Source: Roseateles toxinivorans
Lineage (GTDB): Bacteria > Pseudomonadota > Gammaproteobacteria > Burkholderiales > Burkholderiaceae_C
Assembly (NCBI GenBank): GCA_945898095.1
Contig: CAMDHE010000012.1
Coordinates: 1 to 63,253 of the forward strand
Reading direction: 5' to 3'
DNA: 63,253 nucleotides
Below the pieces are notes generated by a model. The model had not been told where the DNA came from and ran no database searches. It saw only the letters and a list, made by a program, of their open reading frames with translations. Positions 15,716-24,301 of the stretch are shown one piece after another. The stretch's first letter is position 1. Each line of letters opens with the position of its first letter. The position numbers and the translations under genes were made by a program.

Positions 15716-18112
15716 GTGAGTCGATTCCTTGTTCGTAAAGTCGCTGTGCTCGGCGCTGGCGTGATGGGCGCGCAGATTGCCGCGCATCTGGTCAATCTGA
15801 AATTGCCGGTGGTCCTGTTCGATCTGCCGGCCAAAGAGGGACCGAAGAACGGCATCGTCAGCCGCGCGATCGACGGCCTGAAAAAGCTCAAGCCGGCGCC
15901 GCTGGGTGTGGCTGAGGACGCCGCGCTGATCCAGCAGGCCAATTACGAAGAGCATTTGGATCTGTTGCTGGGCTGCGACCTGATCATCGAGGCGATTGCC
16001 GAGCGGATGGACTGGAAGCTCGATCTGTACAAGAAAATCGCCCCCTTTGTCGCCCCCCATGCGATCGTAGCCAGCAACACCTCGGGCTTGTCGATCACCA
16101 AGCTGGCCGAAGTGCTGCCCGAAGCCATCAAGCCGCGGTTTTGCGGCATCCATTTCTTCAACCCGCCGCGCTATATGTCGCTGGTCGAGTTGATCAACAC
16201 GCCGACCACCTTGCCCGAGGTGATCGACCAGCTCGAATCATTCGTCACCACTGCGCTCGGCAAGGGTGTGGTGCGCGCCAATGACACGCCGAATTTCGTC
16301 GCCAACCGGGTCGGCATCGCCGGCATGATGGCGACGATGATCGAAGCCGAGAAGTTCGGGCTCAGCGTCGACGTGGTCGATGACCTGACCGGCAAGAAGC
16401 TCGGCCGCGCTTCCAGTGGCACCTTCCGCACCGCCGATGTGGTGGGCCTCGATACGATGGCCCATGTGGTCAAGACGATGCAGGACAGCCTGCCCGACGA
16501 TCCGTTCTATTCAATCTATGCGACGCCCAAAGTGCTGGCCGGTCTGATCGAAAAGGGTTCATTGGGCCAGAAAACCGGCGGCGGTTTCTACAAGAAGGTC
16601 GGCCGCGACATCCAGCGCCTTGATTTCGCCAGCGGCGACTATGTGGCTGGCGGCAAGAAGGCCGACGAGATCGTCGCACGCATCCTGAAGAAGGCAGCCC
16701 CCGACCGGCTCAAGCTGTTGCGCGAATCGACCAATCCGCAAGCGCAGTTCCTCTGGGCCATCCTGCGCGACAGCTTCCACTATGTCGCAGTGCATCTGGG
16801 CGAGGTTGCCGACACGGCGCGCGAGATCGACTTTGCGATGCGCTGGGGCTTCGGCGCCCAGCAAGGCCCGTTCGAGCTCTGGCAGGCGGCGGGCTGGAAG
16901 CAGGTGGCCGAATGGATCAGCGAAGACATCGCTGCCGGCAAGACGCTCAGCAATGCCGCTCTGCCGGCCTGGGTCTTCGAAGGTCCGGTCGCCGACAACG
17001 CCGGCGTGCACAGCCCTGCGGGTTCCTGGAGTGCGGCCGAAGGTCGTTTCAAGCCGCGTGCCAAGCTGCCGCATCAACAGCGCCAGGCTTTCCCCGAGAG
17101 CCTGTTCGGCGAAGGCGCGGTGGCGCCCTTGCAAGCCGGCACCGAGCTGTTCAAGAACGAGGACCTGCGCGTCTGGACGCAAGACGGCGAAGTGCTGATT
17201 GCTTCGATCACCGCCAAGCTGCATCTGATCAGCCCGGCGGTGGCTGAAGGTCTGCTGCAGGCCATCGATCTGGCAGAGAAGAGCTACAAGGGCCTGGTGA
17301 TCTGGTCGCCCGACGATGTGTTCTCGGCTGGCGCCAACCTGGAGTCGCTGATGCCGGTCTTCATGAAGCTCGGCGCCAAGGGCATCCTGCCGGAAGAAAA
17401 GAAGCTGCAGGACGCGATGCTGCGCCTGCGCTATGCGGCCGTGCCGGTGGTCGCCGCAATGCGCGGCATGGCCCTGGGCGGTGGCTGCGAACTGGCGGTG
17501 CATTGCGCGCGCCGGGTTGCCCATCTGGAAAGCTATGTCGGTCTGGTCGAAGTCGGCGTCGGGTTGATCCCGGGCGGCGGCGGCCTGACTTATATCGCGC
17601 GTCGGGCTGCCGAGATGGCCAACGCCGGCAATGCCGGTGCCGACATCTTTGCCTTCCTGAAAGACGGCTTCACCACCGCAGCCACAGCCAAGGTCTCGAC
17701 CTCGGCGCTGGAAGCGCGCAAGAACGGTTTCCTGCTCGACAGCGACCTGATCGTGCCGAACAAGGACGAGTTGCTGTTCGTCGCTTCGGCGCAAGTCAAG
17801 GCGATGGCCGATTCGGGCTACCGCGCGCCCTTGAAAGCGCTGTTCCCGGTGGCGGGGCGCTCGGGTATCGCGACGATCAAGGGCCAGTTGGTCAATATGC
17901 GCGACGGTGGTTTCATCAGCGCGCATGACTATCACATCGCCAGCTTGATCGCCGATGTGGTCTGCGGCGGTGAGGTCGAAGCCGGATCGCTGGTCAGCGA
18001 GGAATATCTGATGTCGCTGGAGCGCAAGCATTTCTGCGGCCTGCTCGATCATCCGAAGACGCAGGAACGGATCATGGGCATGCTCCAAACGGGCAAACCA
18101 GTGAGGAATTGA
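15716..18112 (+). CDS. bifunctional 3-hydroxyacyl-CoA dehydrogenase / enoyl-CoA hydratase
   Basis: 798 residues in FadN/YusL order: an NAD-binding 3-hydroxyacyl-CoA dehydrogenase first (LGAGVMGAQIA at residues 12-22; catalytic-region GIHFFNPPRYM; VANRVGIAGM), then an enoyl-CoA hydratase/isomerase domain from about residue 480 (SAGANLESLM, AAMRGMALGGGCELAVHCA, GLIPGGGG). It carries out the two middle steps of beta-oxidation. The start is GTG, with AGGAG 6 bp upstream. Its last codons form one arm of a large palindromic repeat that continues downstream. Confidence 0.93.
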   Translation: MSRFLVRKVAVLGAGVMGAQIAAHLVNLKLPVVLFDLPAKEGPKNGIVSRAIDGLKKLKPAPLGVAEDAALIQQANYEEHLDLLLGCDLIIEAIAERMDWKLDLYKKIAPFVAPHAIVASNTSGLSITKLAEVLPEAIKPRFCGIHFFNPPRYMSLVELINTPTTLPEVIDQLESFVTTALGKGVVRANDTPNFVANRVGIAGMMATMIEAEKFGLSVDVVDDLTGKKLGRASSGTFRTADVVGLDTMAHVVKTMQDSLPDDPFYSIYATPKVLAGLIEKGSLGQKTGGGFYKKVGRDIQRLDFASGDYVAGGKKADEIVARILKKAAPDRLKLLRESTNPQAQFLWAILRDSFHYVAVHLGEVADTAREIDFAMRWGFGAQQGPFELWQAAGWKQVAEWISEDIAAGKTLSNAALPAWVFEGPVADNAGVHSPAGSWSAAEGRFKPRAKLPHQQRQAFPESLFGEGAVAPLQAGTELFKNEDLRVWTQDGEVLIASITAKLHLISPAVAEGLLQAIDLAEKSYKGLVIWSPDDVFSAGANLESLMPVFMKLGAKGILPEEKKLQDAMLRLRYAAVPVVAAMRGMALGGGCELAVHCARRVAHLESYVGLVEVGVGLIPGGGGLTYIARRAAEMANAGNAGADIFAFLKDGFTTAATAKVSTSALEARKNGFLLDSDLIVPNKDELLFVASAQVKAMADSGYRAPLKALFPVAGRSGIATIKGQLVNMRDGGFISAHDYHIASLIADVVCGGEVEAGSLVSEEYLMSLERKHFCGLLDHPKTQERIMGMLQTGKPVRN

Positions 18113-18240
18113 TGGAGCTACTGCGCGAATGTCTGGCGTTGTTGGGCGGTGCTCGGAATCCTCACGTACCGGAAGTACGTTCCGGTTCTTGCGCTCCGTC
18201 CGCCTAGCCAGCCATCCGCTCGCGACGCCCCATCAATCCC
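18105..18240. repeat. 136-bp imperfect palindromic repeat after the hydroxyacyl-CoA dehydrogenase gene
   Basis: The ends are near-perfect inverted copies: 18105-18118 pairs with 18227-18240 at 12 of 14 positions. Further pairing occurs inside (CTGGC with GCCAG; GGCGG with CCGCC). The tip is a perfect 7-bp stem, ACCGGAA (18168-18174) with TTCCGGT (18180-18186). The left arm includes the stop codon of the upstream gene. The centre reads GGAATCCTCACGTACCGG, a pattern that looks REP-like. No transposase is present. Confidence 0.7.
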
Positions 18241-18304
18241 TGACGCAGACCGCGCCTCAGCGCAAGAACAAATTCATTTGCCGATCAACTAAAGGATCAG
18301 GATC

Positions 18305-19519
18305 ATGAGCAAGCAAGTCCAGGAAGCCTATATCTGTGCCGCCACCCGTCTGCCCATCGGCAAATCGGGTCGTGGTTATTACAAGAACACCCGCCCTGAC
18401 GAGATGCTGGTGCGTGCCATCCAGGCGGCATTGGCCCAGGTGCCGACGCTGGACCCGAAGGCGATCGAGGATGCCATCGTCGGCTGCTCCTTCCCCGAAG
18501 GTGAGCAGGGCATGAATATCGCGCGCATCGCCGCCGTCCTGTCTGGCCTGCCGACCTCGGTCGGCGGGGTGACGGTCAACCGTTTCTGCGCCTCGGGTCT
18601 GACCGCGATCCAGATGGCTGCAGACCGGATCCGTGTCGGCGAGGCCGAGGTGCTGATCGCGGCCGGCGTCGAGTCGATGAGCATGGTGCCGATGAGCGGC
18701 AACAAGCCTTCGCTGGCACCGTCGATCTTCGAGCGCGACGAGAACGTCGGCGTCGCCTACGGCATGGGACTGACGGCGGAAAAGGTCGCACAGCAATGGA
18801 AGATCAGCCGTGAAGCGCAGGATGAATTCGCGCTGCAATCGCATTTGCGCGCCTTGCGTGCGATCCAGGCGGGCGAGCATCGCGACGAGACCACGCCCTA
18901 CGAGTTGCTTGAGCGCAGACCGAACCTGGCGGACGGTTCGATCGACATCGAGCGCCGCATCGTCGACTGTGACGAAGGCCCGCGCAGCGACACCTCGATC
19001 GAAGGTCTGGCCAGGCTGCGCACCGTCTTCGCTGCCAAGGGCAGTGTCACCGCAGGCAACAGCTCGCAGACATCAGATGGCGCCGGCGCGCTGATCATCG
19101 CTTCGGAAGCGGCGGTCAAGCGCTTCGGGCTGACACCGCTGGCGCGCTTTGTCTCGTTCGCCGTGCGCGGTGTGGCGCCCGAGTTGATGGGCATAGGCCC
19201 GATCGAGGCGATCCCGGCGGCCTTGAAGCTGGCCGGCATCCGCGCGCAGGATCTTGACTGGGTCGAGTTGAACGAAGCCTTCGCGGCGCAGTCGCTGGCG
19301 GTGCTGAATGATCTCGACGGCAAGGGCATCACGCTCGACCGGGCGCGCGTCAATCCGAATGGCGGCGCGATTGCGCTCGGCCATCCGCTCGGCGCCACCG
19401 GCGCAATCCGGGCCGCCACCGTCATCCATGGCCTGCGTCGCAACAATCTGAAATACGGCATGGTGACCATGTGCGTAGGCACAGGCCAGGGCGCAGCCGG
19501 AATTTTCGAGCGCGTTTGA
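18305..19519 (+). CDS. acetyl-CoA C-acyltransferase (thiolase)
   Basis: 404 residues; cleaves 3-ketoacyl-CoA to acetyl-CoA and a shortened acyl-CoA. The nucleophile is in NRFCASGLTA (Cys95), the catalytic His in GGAIALGHPLGATGA (His360), and the second Cys in MCVGTGQGAAG (Cys390). All are intact. GGATC precedes the ATG. It is the fourth beta-oxidation gene in the row, separated from the bifunctional enzyme by the palindromic repeat. Confidence 0.94.
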   Translation: MSKQVQEAYICAATRLPIGKSGRGYYKNTRPDEMLVRAIQAALAQVPTLDPKAIEDAIVGCSFPEGEQGMNIARIAAVLSGLPTSVGGVTVNRFCASGLTAIQMAADRIRVGEAEVLIAAGVESMSMVPMSGNKPSLAPSIFERDENVGVAYGMGLTAEKVAQQWKISREAQDEFALQSHLRALRAIQAGEHRDETTPYELLERRPNLADGSIDIERRIVDCDEGPRSDTSIEGLARLRTVFAAKGSVTAGNSSQTSDGAGALIIASEAAVKRFGLTPLARFVSFAVRGVAPELMGIGPIEAIPAALKLAGIRAQDLDWVELNEAFAAQSLAVLNDLDGKGITLDRARVNPNGGAIALGHPLGATGAIRAATVIHGLRRNNLKYGMVTMCVGTGQGAAGIFERV

Positions 19520-19550
19520 GCCCCATCGCAGCAACCCGGAGAACCCTTTC

Positions 19551-20315
19551 ATGAGCATCAAGACCGCCATCTTCAACGGTATCAGCACGATCGAGATCGC
19601 CCGTCCCGAGAAGAAGAATGCATTGACTCGGGCGATGTACCAGGAGATGGCCGACGCCCTTTTGGCAGCCAACGCCGACAAAACGGTGCGCGCTTTGTTG
19701 ATCCAGGGTCAGCCGACGATCTTCACCTCAGGCAACGACATCGATGATTTCATGGCCAGTCCGCCGCGTGATGAAGAAGCGCCGGTGTTCCAGTTCATGC
19801 GCGCGCTGGTCGGCTGTGAAAAGCCGGTGATCGCAGCGGTCAACGGTGCGGCCATCGGCATCGGCACCACCTTGCTGCTGCATTGCGACTTTGTCTATGT
19901 GGCCGATGATTCGCGTCTGGCCATGCCTTTTGTCGGTCTCGGGCTGGTGCCTGAATTTGCCTCCAGCCTGATCGTGCCGCGCTTGATGGGACATGCTCGG
20001 GCCGCGGAAAAATTGCTGCTGGGCGACCCGTTCACTGGTGCTGATGCGGTCGATTGCGGTATCGCCAATGCGGTGCTGCCTGCGGCTGAAGTGGTGGCGC
20101 AGGCGCGGCGTGTGGCCGAGCGCTTCAACAAGCTGGCGCCGAGTGCGGTGCGCGAAAGCAAGCGCCTGATGCGCCGGCATAGCAGCGAGGAAGTGATGGC
20201 AACGATCAAGGTCGAGGCCGAAATTTTCGGTAAAAGACTGCGCTCACCTGAAGCGATGGAAGCCTTTCAGGCCTTCTTCCAGAAACGTCAGCCGGACTTT
20301 TCGAAGTTCGACTGA
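19551..20315 (+). CDS. enoyl-CoA hydratase/isomerase family protein
   Basis: A 254-residue crotonase-fold protein. The oxyanion-hole segments are FTSGNDIDDFM and AVNGAAIGIGTTLLLHCD, and the active-site region VGLGLVPEFASSLIVPRLMG has Glu in VPE, as in isomerase-type members. SPEAMEAFQAFFQKRQPDF is typical of the C-terminus. It may be a 2-enoyl-CoA hydratase or a delta3-delta2-enoyl-CoA isomerase; residues alone do not decide. It ends the fatty-acid operon. Confidence 0.9.
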   Translation: MSIKTAIFNGISTIEIARPEKKNALTRAMYQEMADALLAANADKTVRALLIQGQPTIFTSGNDIDDFMASPPRDEEAPVFQFMRALVGCEKPVIAAVNGAAIGIGTTLLLHCDFVYVADDSRLAMPFVGLGLVPEFASSLIVPRLMGHARAAEKLLLGDPFTGADAVDCGIANAVLPAAEVVAQARRVAERFNKLAPSAVRESKRLMRRHSSEEVMATIKVEAEIFGKRLRSPEAMEAFQAFFQKRQPDFSKFD

Positions 20316-20587
20316 AGCCGCGCTGCAGCAATCGGGTCAGGCGCAGCCAGTCCGGCATCGGCCCGCAACCGCGCCAGACCCTTGGGCTCGCCCGGGAACC
20401 AGAACCATTGGGCATCGGTGCCGCCCCGGCGCAGAATGAAATGTCCGAAGGCCAGGTAAAGCAGGGCAACGCAAGTTATCACCGCGACGCCACCCGCCAG
20501 CCCGAGGGCGGCATGGATGGCGACCTGACCGGCCGGTATGGCCGGAAACAGCTGCAAGCCGATGAAGAATGCAAGGCCGCTGATCAA
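20288..20587 (-). CDS. small membrane protein of unknown function
   Basis: A 99-residue frame with two hydrophobic segments (SGLAFFIGLQLF and GLAGGVAVITCVALLYLAFG), then a soluble tail with WFWFPGEPKGLARLRAD. I do not recognise a family. The only start in the track of this frame is TTG; the frame is open further upstream without an ATG (it reads HSAQAARIALAITLIS), so the true N-terminus is uncertain. It overlaps the end of the hydratase gene by 28 bp on the opposite strand. Confidence 0.5.
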   Translation of the reverse strand: MISGLAFFIGLQLFPAIPAGQVAIHAALGLAGGVAVITCVALLYLAFGHFILRRGGTDAQWFWFPGEPKGLARLRADAGLAAPDPIAAARLQSNFEKSG

Positions 20588-20655
20588 GGTGATTGCCAGG
20601 GCAATTCGGGCGGCCTGAGCGGAGTGGTTTGGTTTGATTGACTGACCCTGCCTGC

Positions 20656-21003
20656 TCAGGCCGCTTGCAGCAAAAATTCAACCTTGACCGCCTCATAGGG
20701 AAACTCGACCTGTCCTGCGGCGGTACGACTCGAGACGCCCGCCGAGACAAGCGCGGTCAAATCCATGTGCACAGCCTTGACATCCCGGCCAACCCGGCCC
20801 GCCGCATCGCGGACAGTGACCGGACCTGCGCCGCAAAGTGCTTTCAACAATTCCCAGCGCTTGGCTGTCAGCACCTTCCAGAGAAGTTCCGGCGTGGCGA
20901 AAGAAATCCGGTCAGATCTGGCGCCTTGACCGGTTTTCCAGACCTGAGCAAATTCAGCCTACGCTTCGGATGGGGCCCGAACATCAAGAGTCACGGTCTT
21001 CAC
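20656..21003 (-). pseudogene. TumA/HVO_A0114-like HTH antitoxin with an in-frame amber stop
   Basis: From a GTG with Shine-Dalgarno (AAAGGAT) the frame reads VKTVTLDVRAPSEA, a TAG stop at 20959-20961, then AEFAQVWKTG and ISFATPELLWKVLTAKRWEL through a winged-helix segment (AAGRVGRDVKAVHMDL) to VEFLLQAA. This matches the full length of HVO_A0114-type DNA-binding proteins paired with TumE-like toxins. Only the stop breaks it; the position suggests a former SEAMAE. A shorter product from a GTG at 20874 (72 residues, with the HTH) is possible. Confidence 0.72.
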
Positions 21004-21184
21004 GGTTGATCCTTTCTATATCGTCTTGAAAAGCGGCAAGAAGCGGGTCTACACCTGTGAAAGAGTAAGGCGAATCCTGACGGTGATCGCCTTTGCCTGC
21101 CTCATTGTCGTAGCGGATGACGCAGATTCCCTTGACAACATAGGCCAGCTGAATCCGACAAAGGTCGCTGCGGAGCCGACGCAA
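20984..21184 (-). pseudogene. TumE-like (DUF6516) toxin remnant, N-terminus decayed
   Basis: The frame holds LAYVVKGICVIRYDNEAGKG, DHRQDSPYSFTGVDPLLAAF and QDDIERI. This is the conserved C-terminal half of TumE-family toxins (pattern YRL.Y...G..RYDNE.GKGDH). The usual N-terminal half is missing or out of frame (an overlapping frame has WLASAPQRPL where the family has W-x-L-P). It overlaps the 5' end of the HTH gene on the same strand, the usual toxin-antitoxin order. No ATG is present. The next 108 bp upstream (21185-21292) show nothing. Confidence 0.6.
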
Positions 21185-21292
21185 GCCAAGGCGACAGCAG
21201 GGATCTGATGGGTCGGGCTAATCGGGTCATTCCTTGTGTCTTGATCGTTTTACGCTGGCGTGAACCCTTGGGCGGAATCCCGATTCGATGCC

Positions 21293-21616
21293 TCAGCTTG
21301 AGCCGCGTCTTTTGGCGCTTGGGCTGGCGGATTGCTTTGTGGCTGGCTCTGCGGGTTCGGCGAGGCGGCCCGAGACGTACTTGTGAAGAACGCTTGCAAT
21401 CAAGGTCTGGTAAGGAATGCCTTCTTCGAGGGCAATGACCTGGATGTCGCTCAGATCACCGGAAGACAGGCGGATGTTGACGCGTCGATCCTTGATCGCA
21501 GTCGCTCGCGCAGCGGCCTTGAACTTTGCCAGTTCTGCCTTGGTCGCCACCGATTTCAGCCCGCCCTTTTCGTAGCTGTTGAGAATTTCAAGGTCATAGT
21601 CGTCAATGTCCGGCAT
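21293..21616 (-). CDS. CopG-like (ribbon-helix-helix) antitoxin
   Basis: 107 residues. The core KDRRVNIRLSSGDLSDIQVI, then EEGIPYQTLIASVLHKYVSG, is the family pattern of antitoxins paired with BrnT-like toxins: a DNA-contacting beta strand (VNIRLSS) followed by two helices. The N-terminal part (YDLEILNSYEKGGLKSVA) should wrap the toxin. The C-terminus is low-complexity (Ala/Pro/Ser). It overlaps the toxin gene by 14 bp and follows it, the toxin-first order of brnTA. Confidence 0.82.
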   Translation of the reverse strand: MPDIDDYDLEILNSYEKGGLKSVATKAELAKFKAAARATAIKDRRVNIRLSSGDLSDIQVIALEEGIPYQTLIASVLHKYVSGRLAEPAEPATKQSASPSAKRRGSS

Positions 21617-21896
21617 CGTCTTCTCCTGATTTCAAGTAATCGCGCGTTGCCTTGCGGCTCGGGACGATTGTTTTGAGAAAAAAGTAGTCCTCCTCTTCGA
21701 TAAACGGCACCAGGTAGGCATAACTTCCATAGGCTACGACGAGAACTCGTTGCCTCGGGTACTTCGCCTGATTCGGATGCGCCAGGATGTCCAGCAAGCC
21801 ATCCGACTCAATCGCTACGACGATGCTTTCGAAGGAAACTCCGCGGGCAGTCCTCAGTAGTTCATTTTTCTGCGGGTTCCACCTGAATGGTTTCAT
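21603..21896 (-). CDS. BrnT-like toxin
   Basis: 97 residues starting MKPFRWNPQKNELL and containing ARGVSFESIVVAIESDGLL, YPRQRVLVVAYGSYAYLVPF and a C-terminal KTIVPSRKATRDYL. The F-W-x-P-x-K-N start, RGVSFE and the final I-x-PSRKAT are the BrnT-like RNase-toxin pattern (RelE/BrnT fold). The frame is intact and paired with the CopG-like gene, so this module is probably active, unlike its TumE/TumA neighbour. Confidence 0.78.
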   Translation of the reverse strand: MKPFRWNPQKNELLRTARGVSFESIVVAIESDGLLDILAHPNQAKYPRQRVLVVAYGSYAYLVPFIEEEDYFFLKTIVPSRKATRDYLKSGEDDAGH

Positions 21897-21935
21897 GCGG
21901 TTACTTTACCGCAATGTGTGCCTTTTGTCATCAAA

Positions 21936-22373
21936 TCAAGTCGATGGCTCTGCGCCTTCGATGAGCGGGCGGGCGAATTCCCGCGGCTTGCCTTCCTTGT
22001 CGATTGCGACATAGGTCAGGTTGGCCTCGGTGACCTTGACGAAATGTGGATCGGCCGGGTTGCGTTCGGCCGATACCTCGACATGCACGGAGATCGAGGT
22101 GCGGCCGATGCGCGTTACCTGGGCGTAGAAGGACAGCAGATCGCCGATCGAGACCGGTTGCTTGAAGATGAACTGGTTGACTGCCACGGTGGTGACCCGG
22201 CCGCGGGAGACCCGGCAAGGCAGTACCGAGCCCGCCATATCGACCTGGGCCATGATCCAGCCGCCGAAGATGTCGCCATTGGCATTCGCGTCGGAAGGCA
22301 TCGGCATGATGCGCAGCACCAGTTCGCGTTGCCCGATGGCGGAGATGGCAGGATTGACGGAACTGTTGGTCAT
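21936..22373 (-). CDS. yciA: acyl-CoA thioesterase, YciA type
   Basis: A hotdog-fold thioesterase of about 145 residues that hydrolyses acyl-CoA to acid and CoA. The signature SDANANGDIFGGWIMAQVD contains the catalytic Asp (GDIFGGW), followed by GRVTTVAVNQFIFKQPVSIG and YVAIDKEGKPR. All match E. coli YciA. The internal Met of MTNSSVNPA was taken as start; an ATG five codons upstream (22388) is also possible. It is divergent from the ABC exporter gene with about 60 bp between. Confidence 0.88.
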   Translation of the reverse strand: MTNSSVNPAISAIGQRELVLRIMPMPSDANANGDIFGGWIMAQVDMAGSVLPCRVSRGRVTTVAVNQFIFKQPVSIGDLLSFYAQVTRIGRTSISVHVEVSAERNPADPHFVKVTEANLTYVAIDKEGKPREFARPLIEGAEPST

Positions 22374-22436
22374 AGTTTTGCAGAGCATCCTAAGCTGAGA
22401 GAATCAGCGACCATTCTCGCTTCAACTGAAAGTTCC

Positions 22437-24275
22437 ATGCACCCCAGCCACGCGCATTCCGCATCCGCCGAGACCAGGTCGGCAAAATCGCGCACCGATT
22501 GGGCGACCATAGCCAAACTGCTGCCCTACCTGTGGCGTTACCGCTGGCGGGTCTCTTTCGCGCTGGGATTCATGCTCTGCGCCAAGCTGAGCAATGTCGG
22601 CATACCGCTGCTGTTGAAGTCGCTGGTCGACGATCTGGCGATCAAGCCGGGGTCGGCGGCGAGCCTGCTGGTGGTGCCGCTCGGGCTGCTGGTGGCCTAT
22701 GGCGCGCTGCGTTTTTCGACCTCGCTGTTCACCGAATTGCGCGAGCTGACTTTCGCCAAGGCGACCGAGGGCACATCCCGTTCGATCTCGCTGCAGGTGT
22801 TTCGGCACCTGCATGATCTGAGCCTGCGTTTCCACCTCGAGCGCCAGACCGGCGGCATGACCCGCGACATCGAGCGCGGCACCCGCGCCGTGCAATCGCT
22901 GATCTCGTACTCGCTCTACAGCATCGTGCCGACGCTGATCGAGGTGACCTTGGTACTGAGCTTGCTGGCCTACAAGTTCGACGCCTGGTTTGCCTGGATC
23001 ACCCTGGCCGCCTTGGCGCTCTACATCACCTTCACCTTCACCGTGACCGAGTGGCGCACCAAGTTCCGCAAGCAACTCAACGAGCTCGATTCGGTCGCGC
23101 ACAGCAAGGCGATCGACTCGCTGCTGAATTACGAGACGGTCAAATATTTCAACAACGAGGATTTCGAGGCCCGCCGTTACGACGAAAGCCTCGAAAAACT
23201 GCGCCGCGTGCAGCTCAAATCACAGTCGACGCTTTCGCTGCTCAATACCGGCCAGCAGCTGATCATCGCCAGCGCCTTGGTGCTGATGCTGTGGCGGGCC
23301 ACCGCCGGCGTGGTCGCGGGCACGATGACCCTGGGTGACCTGGTGATGGTCAACGCCTTCATGATCCAGCTCTATATCCCGCTGAATTTTCTCGGCGTCA
23401 TCTACCGCGAAATCAAGCAAAGCCTGACCGACCTCGACAAGATGTTCAGCCTGCTCGAGCGCGAGCGCGAAGTCGCCGATCTGCCGGGTTCCACCGAACT
23501 GCTGGTGCAGGGCGCAACAGTCCGCTTCGAGAATGTCAGCTTTGCCTACGACAAGGCCAGGCCGATCCTGCATCAGCTCAGTTTCGAGATTCCCGCGGGC
23601 AAGAAAGTGGCGGTCGTCGGCCCCAGCGGGGCGGGCAAGAGCACCTTGGCGCGGCTGCTGTTCCGCTTCTACGACATCGATGGCGGTCGTATCACCATCG
23701 ACGGCCAGGACATCCGCCAGGTGACCCAGACCAGCTTGCGGCGTTCGATCGGCATCGTGCCGCAGGATACGGTGCTGTTCAACGACACGGTCGCCTACAA
23801 CATTGCTTATGGCCGACCCGGTGCGTCCCAGGACGAGATCGAAGCCGCGGCGCGCTCGGCGCATATCCATGCTTTCATTTCGGCAACGCCCAAGGGCTAT
23901 GCCACGATGGTCGGCGAGCGCGGCCTGAAGCTCAGCGGCGGCGAGAAGCAACGTGTGGCGATTGCGCGCACGCTGCTGAAGAATCCGCCGCTGCTGATCT
24001 TCGATGAAGCCACTTCGGCGCTCGACTCGAGCAACGAGCGCGCGATCCAGGCCGAGCTTGAGTCCGCCGCGCACAACAAGACCGTGCTGGTCGTCGCGCA
24101 CCGCCTGTCAACCGTCGTTGATGCCCATGAAATCCTGGTGCTAGAGGCCGGTCGCATCGTCGAGCGCGGCAACCATGAGCAATTGCTCGCAATGCAAGGC
24201 GAATATGCGCGCATGTGGCGTTTGCAGCAGAGCGGATCCGACGAGCAGCCCGCCGGCGCGTTGCAAGTCGCCTGA
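22437..24275 (+). CDS. Atm1/HMT-type ABC exporter (fused permease-ATPase)
   Basis: 612 residues: six predicted membrane helices over about residues 30-330, then an ATPase domain with Walker A GPSGAGKST (about residue 395), signature LSGGEKQRVAIART, Walker B LLIFDEATSALD and AHRLSTV. The motif LNYETVKYFNNEDFEARRY between the domains is characteristic of Atm1/ABCB7-type half transporters, which export glutathione conjugates or sulfur/metal-linked compounds. The ATG at 22437 was chosen because upstream codons run antisense through yciA. The cargo is not evident from context. Confidence 0.92.
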   Translation: MHPSHAHSASAETRSAKSRTDWATIAKLLPYLWRYRWRVSFALGFMLCAKLSNVGIPLLLKSLVDDLAIKPGSAASLLVVPLGLLVAYGALRFSTSLFTELRELTFAKATEGTSRSISLQVFRHLHDLSLRFHLERQTGGMTRDIERGTRAVQSLISYSLYSIVPTLIEVTLVLSLLAYKFDAWFAWITLAALALYITFTFTVTEWRTKFRKQLNELDSVAHSKAIDSLLNYETVKYFNNEDFEARRYDESLEKLRRVQLKSQSTLSLLNTGQQLIIASALVLMLWRATAGVVAGTMTLGDLVMVNAFMIQLYIPLNFLGVIYREIKQSLTDLDKMFSLLEREREVADLPGSTELLVQGATVRFENVSFAYDKARPILHQLSFEIPAGKKVAVVGPSGAGKSTLARLLFRFYDIDGGRITIDGQDIRQVTQTSLRRSIGIVPQDTVLFNDTVAYNIAYGRPGASQDEIEAAARSAHIHAFISATPKGYATMVGERGLKLSGGEKQRVAIARTLLKNPPLLIFDEATSALDSSNERAIQAELESAAHNKTVLVVAHRLSTVVDAHEILVLEAGRIVERGNHEQLLAMQGEYARMWRLQQSGSDEQPAGALQVA

Positions 24276-24301
24276 GGGACTGCTGCCGCGCTTTTAACAG
24301 A

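Noticed and set aside
16559-18088. 509-codon minus-strand frame within the bifunctional beta-oxidation gene
   Set aside because: Lies wholly antisense to a conserved two-domain enzyme and is His/Asp/Arg-rich without motifs.
21918-22436. N-terminal extension of the ABC exporter frame
   Set aside because: This part is the complement of yciA; the exporter family begins near the ATG at 22437.
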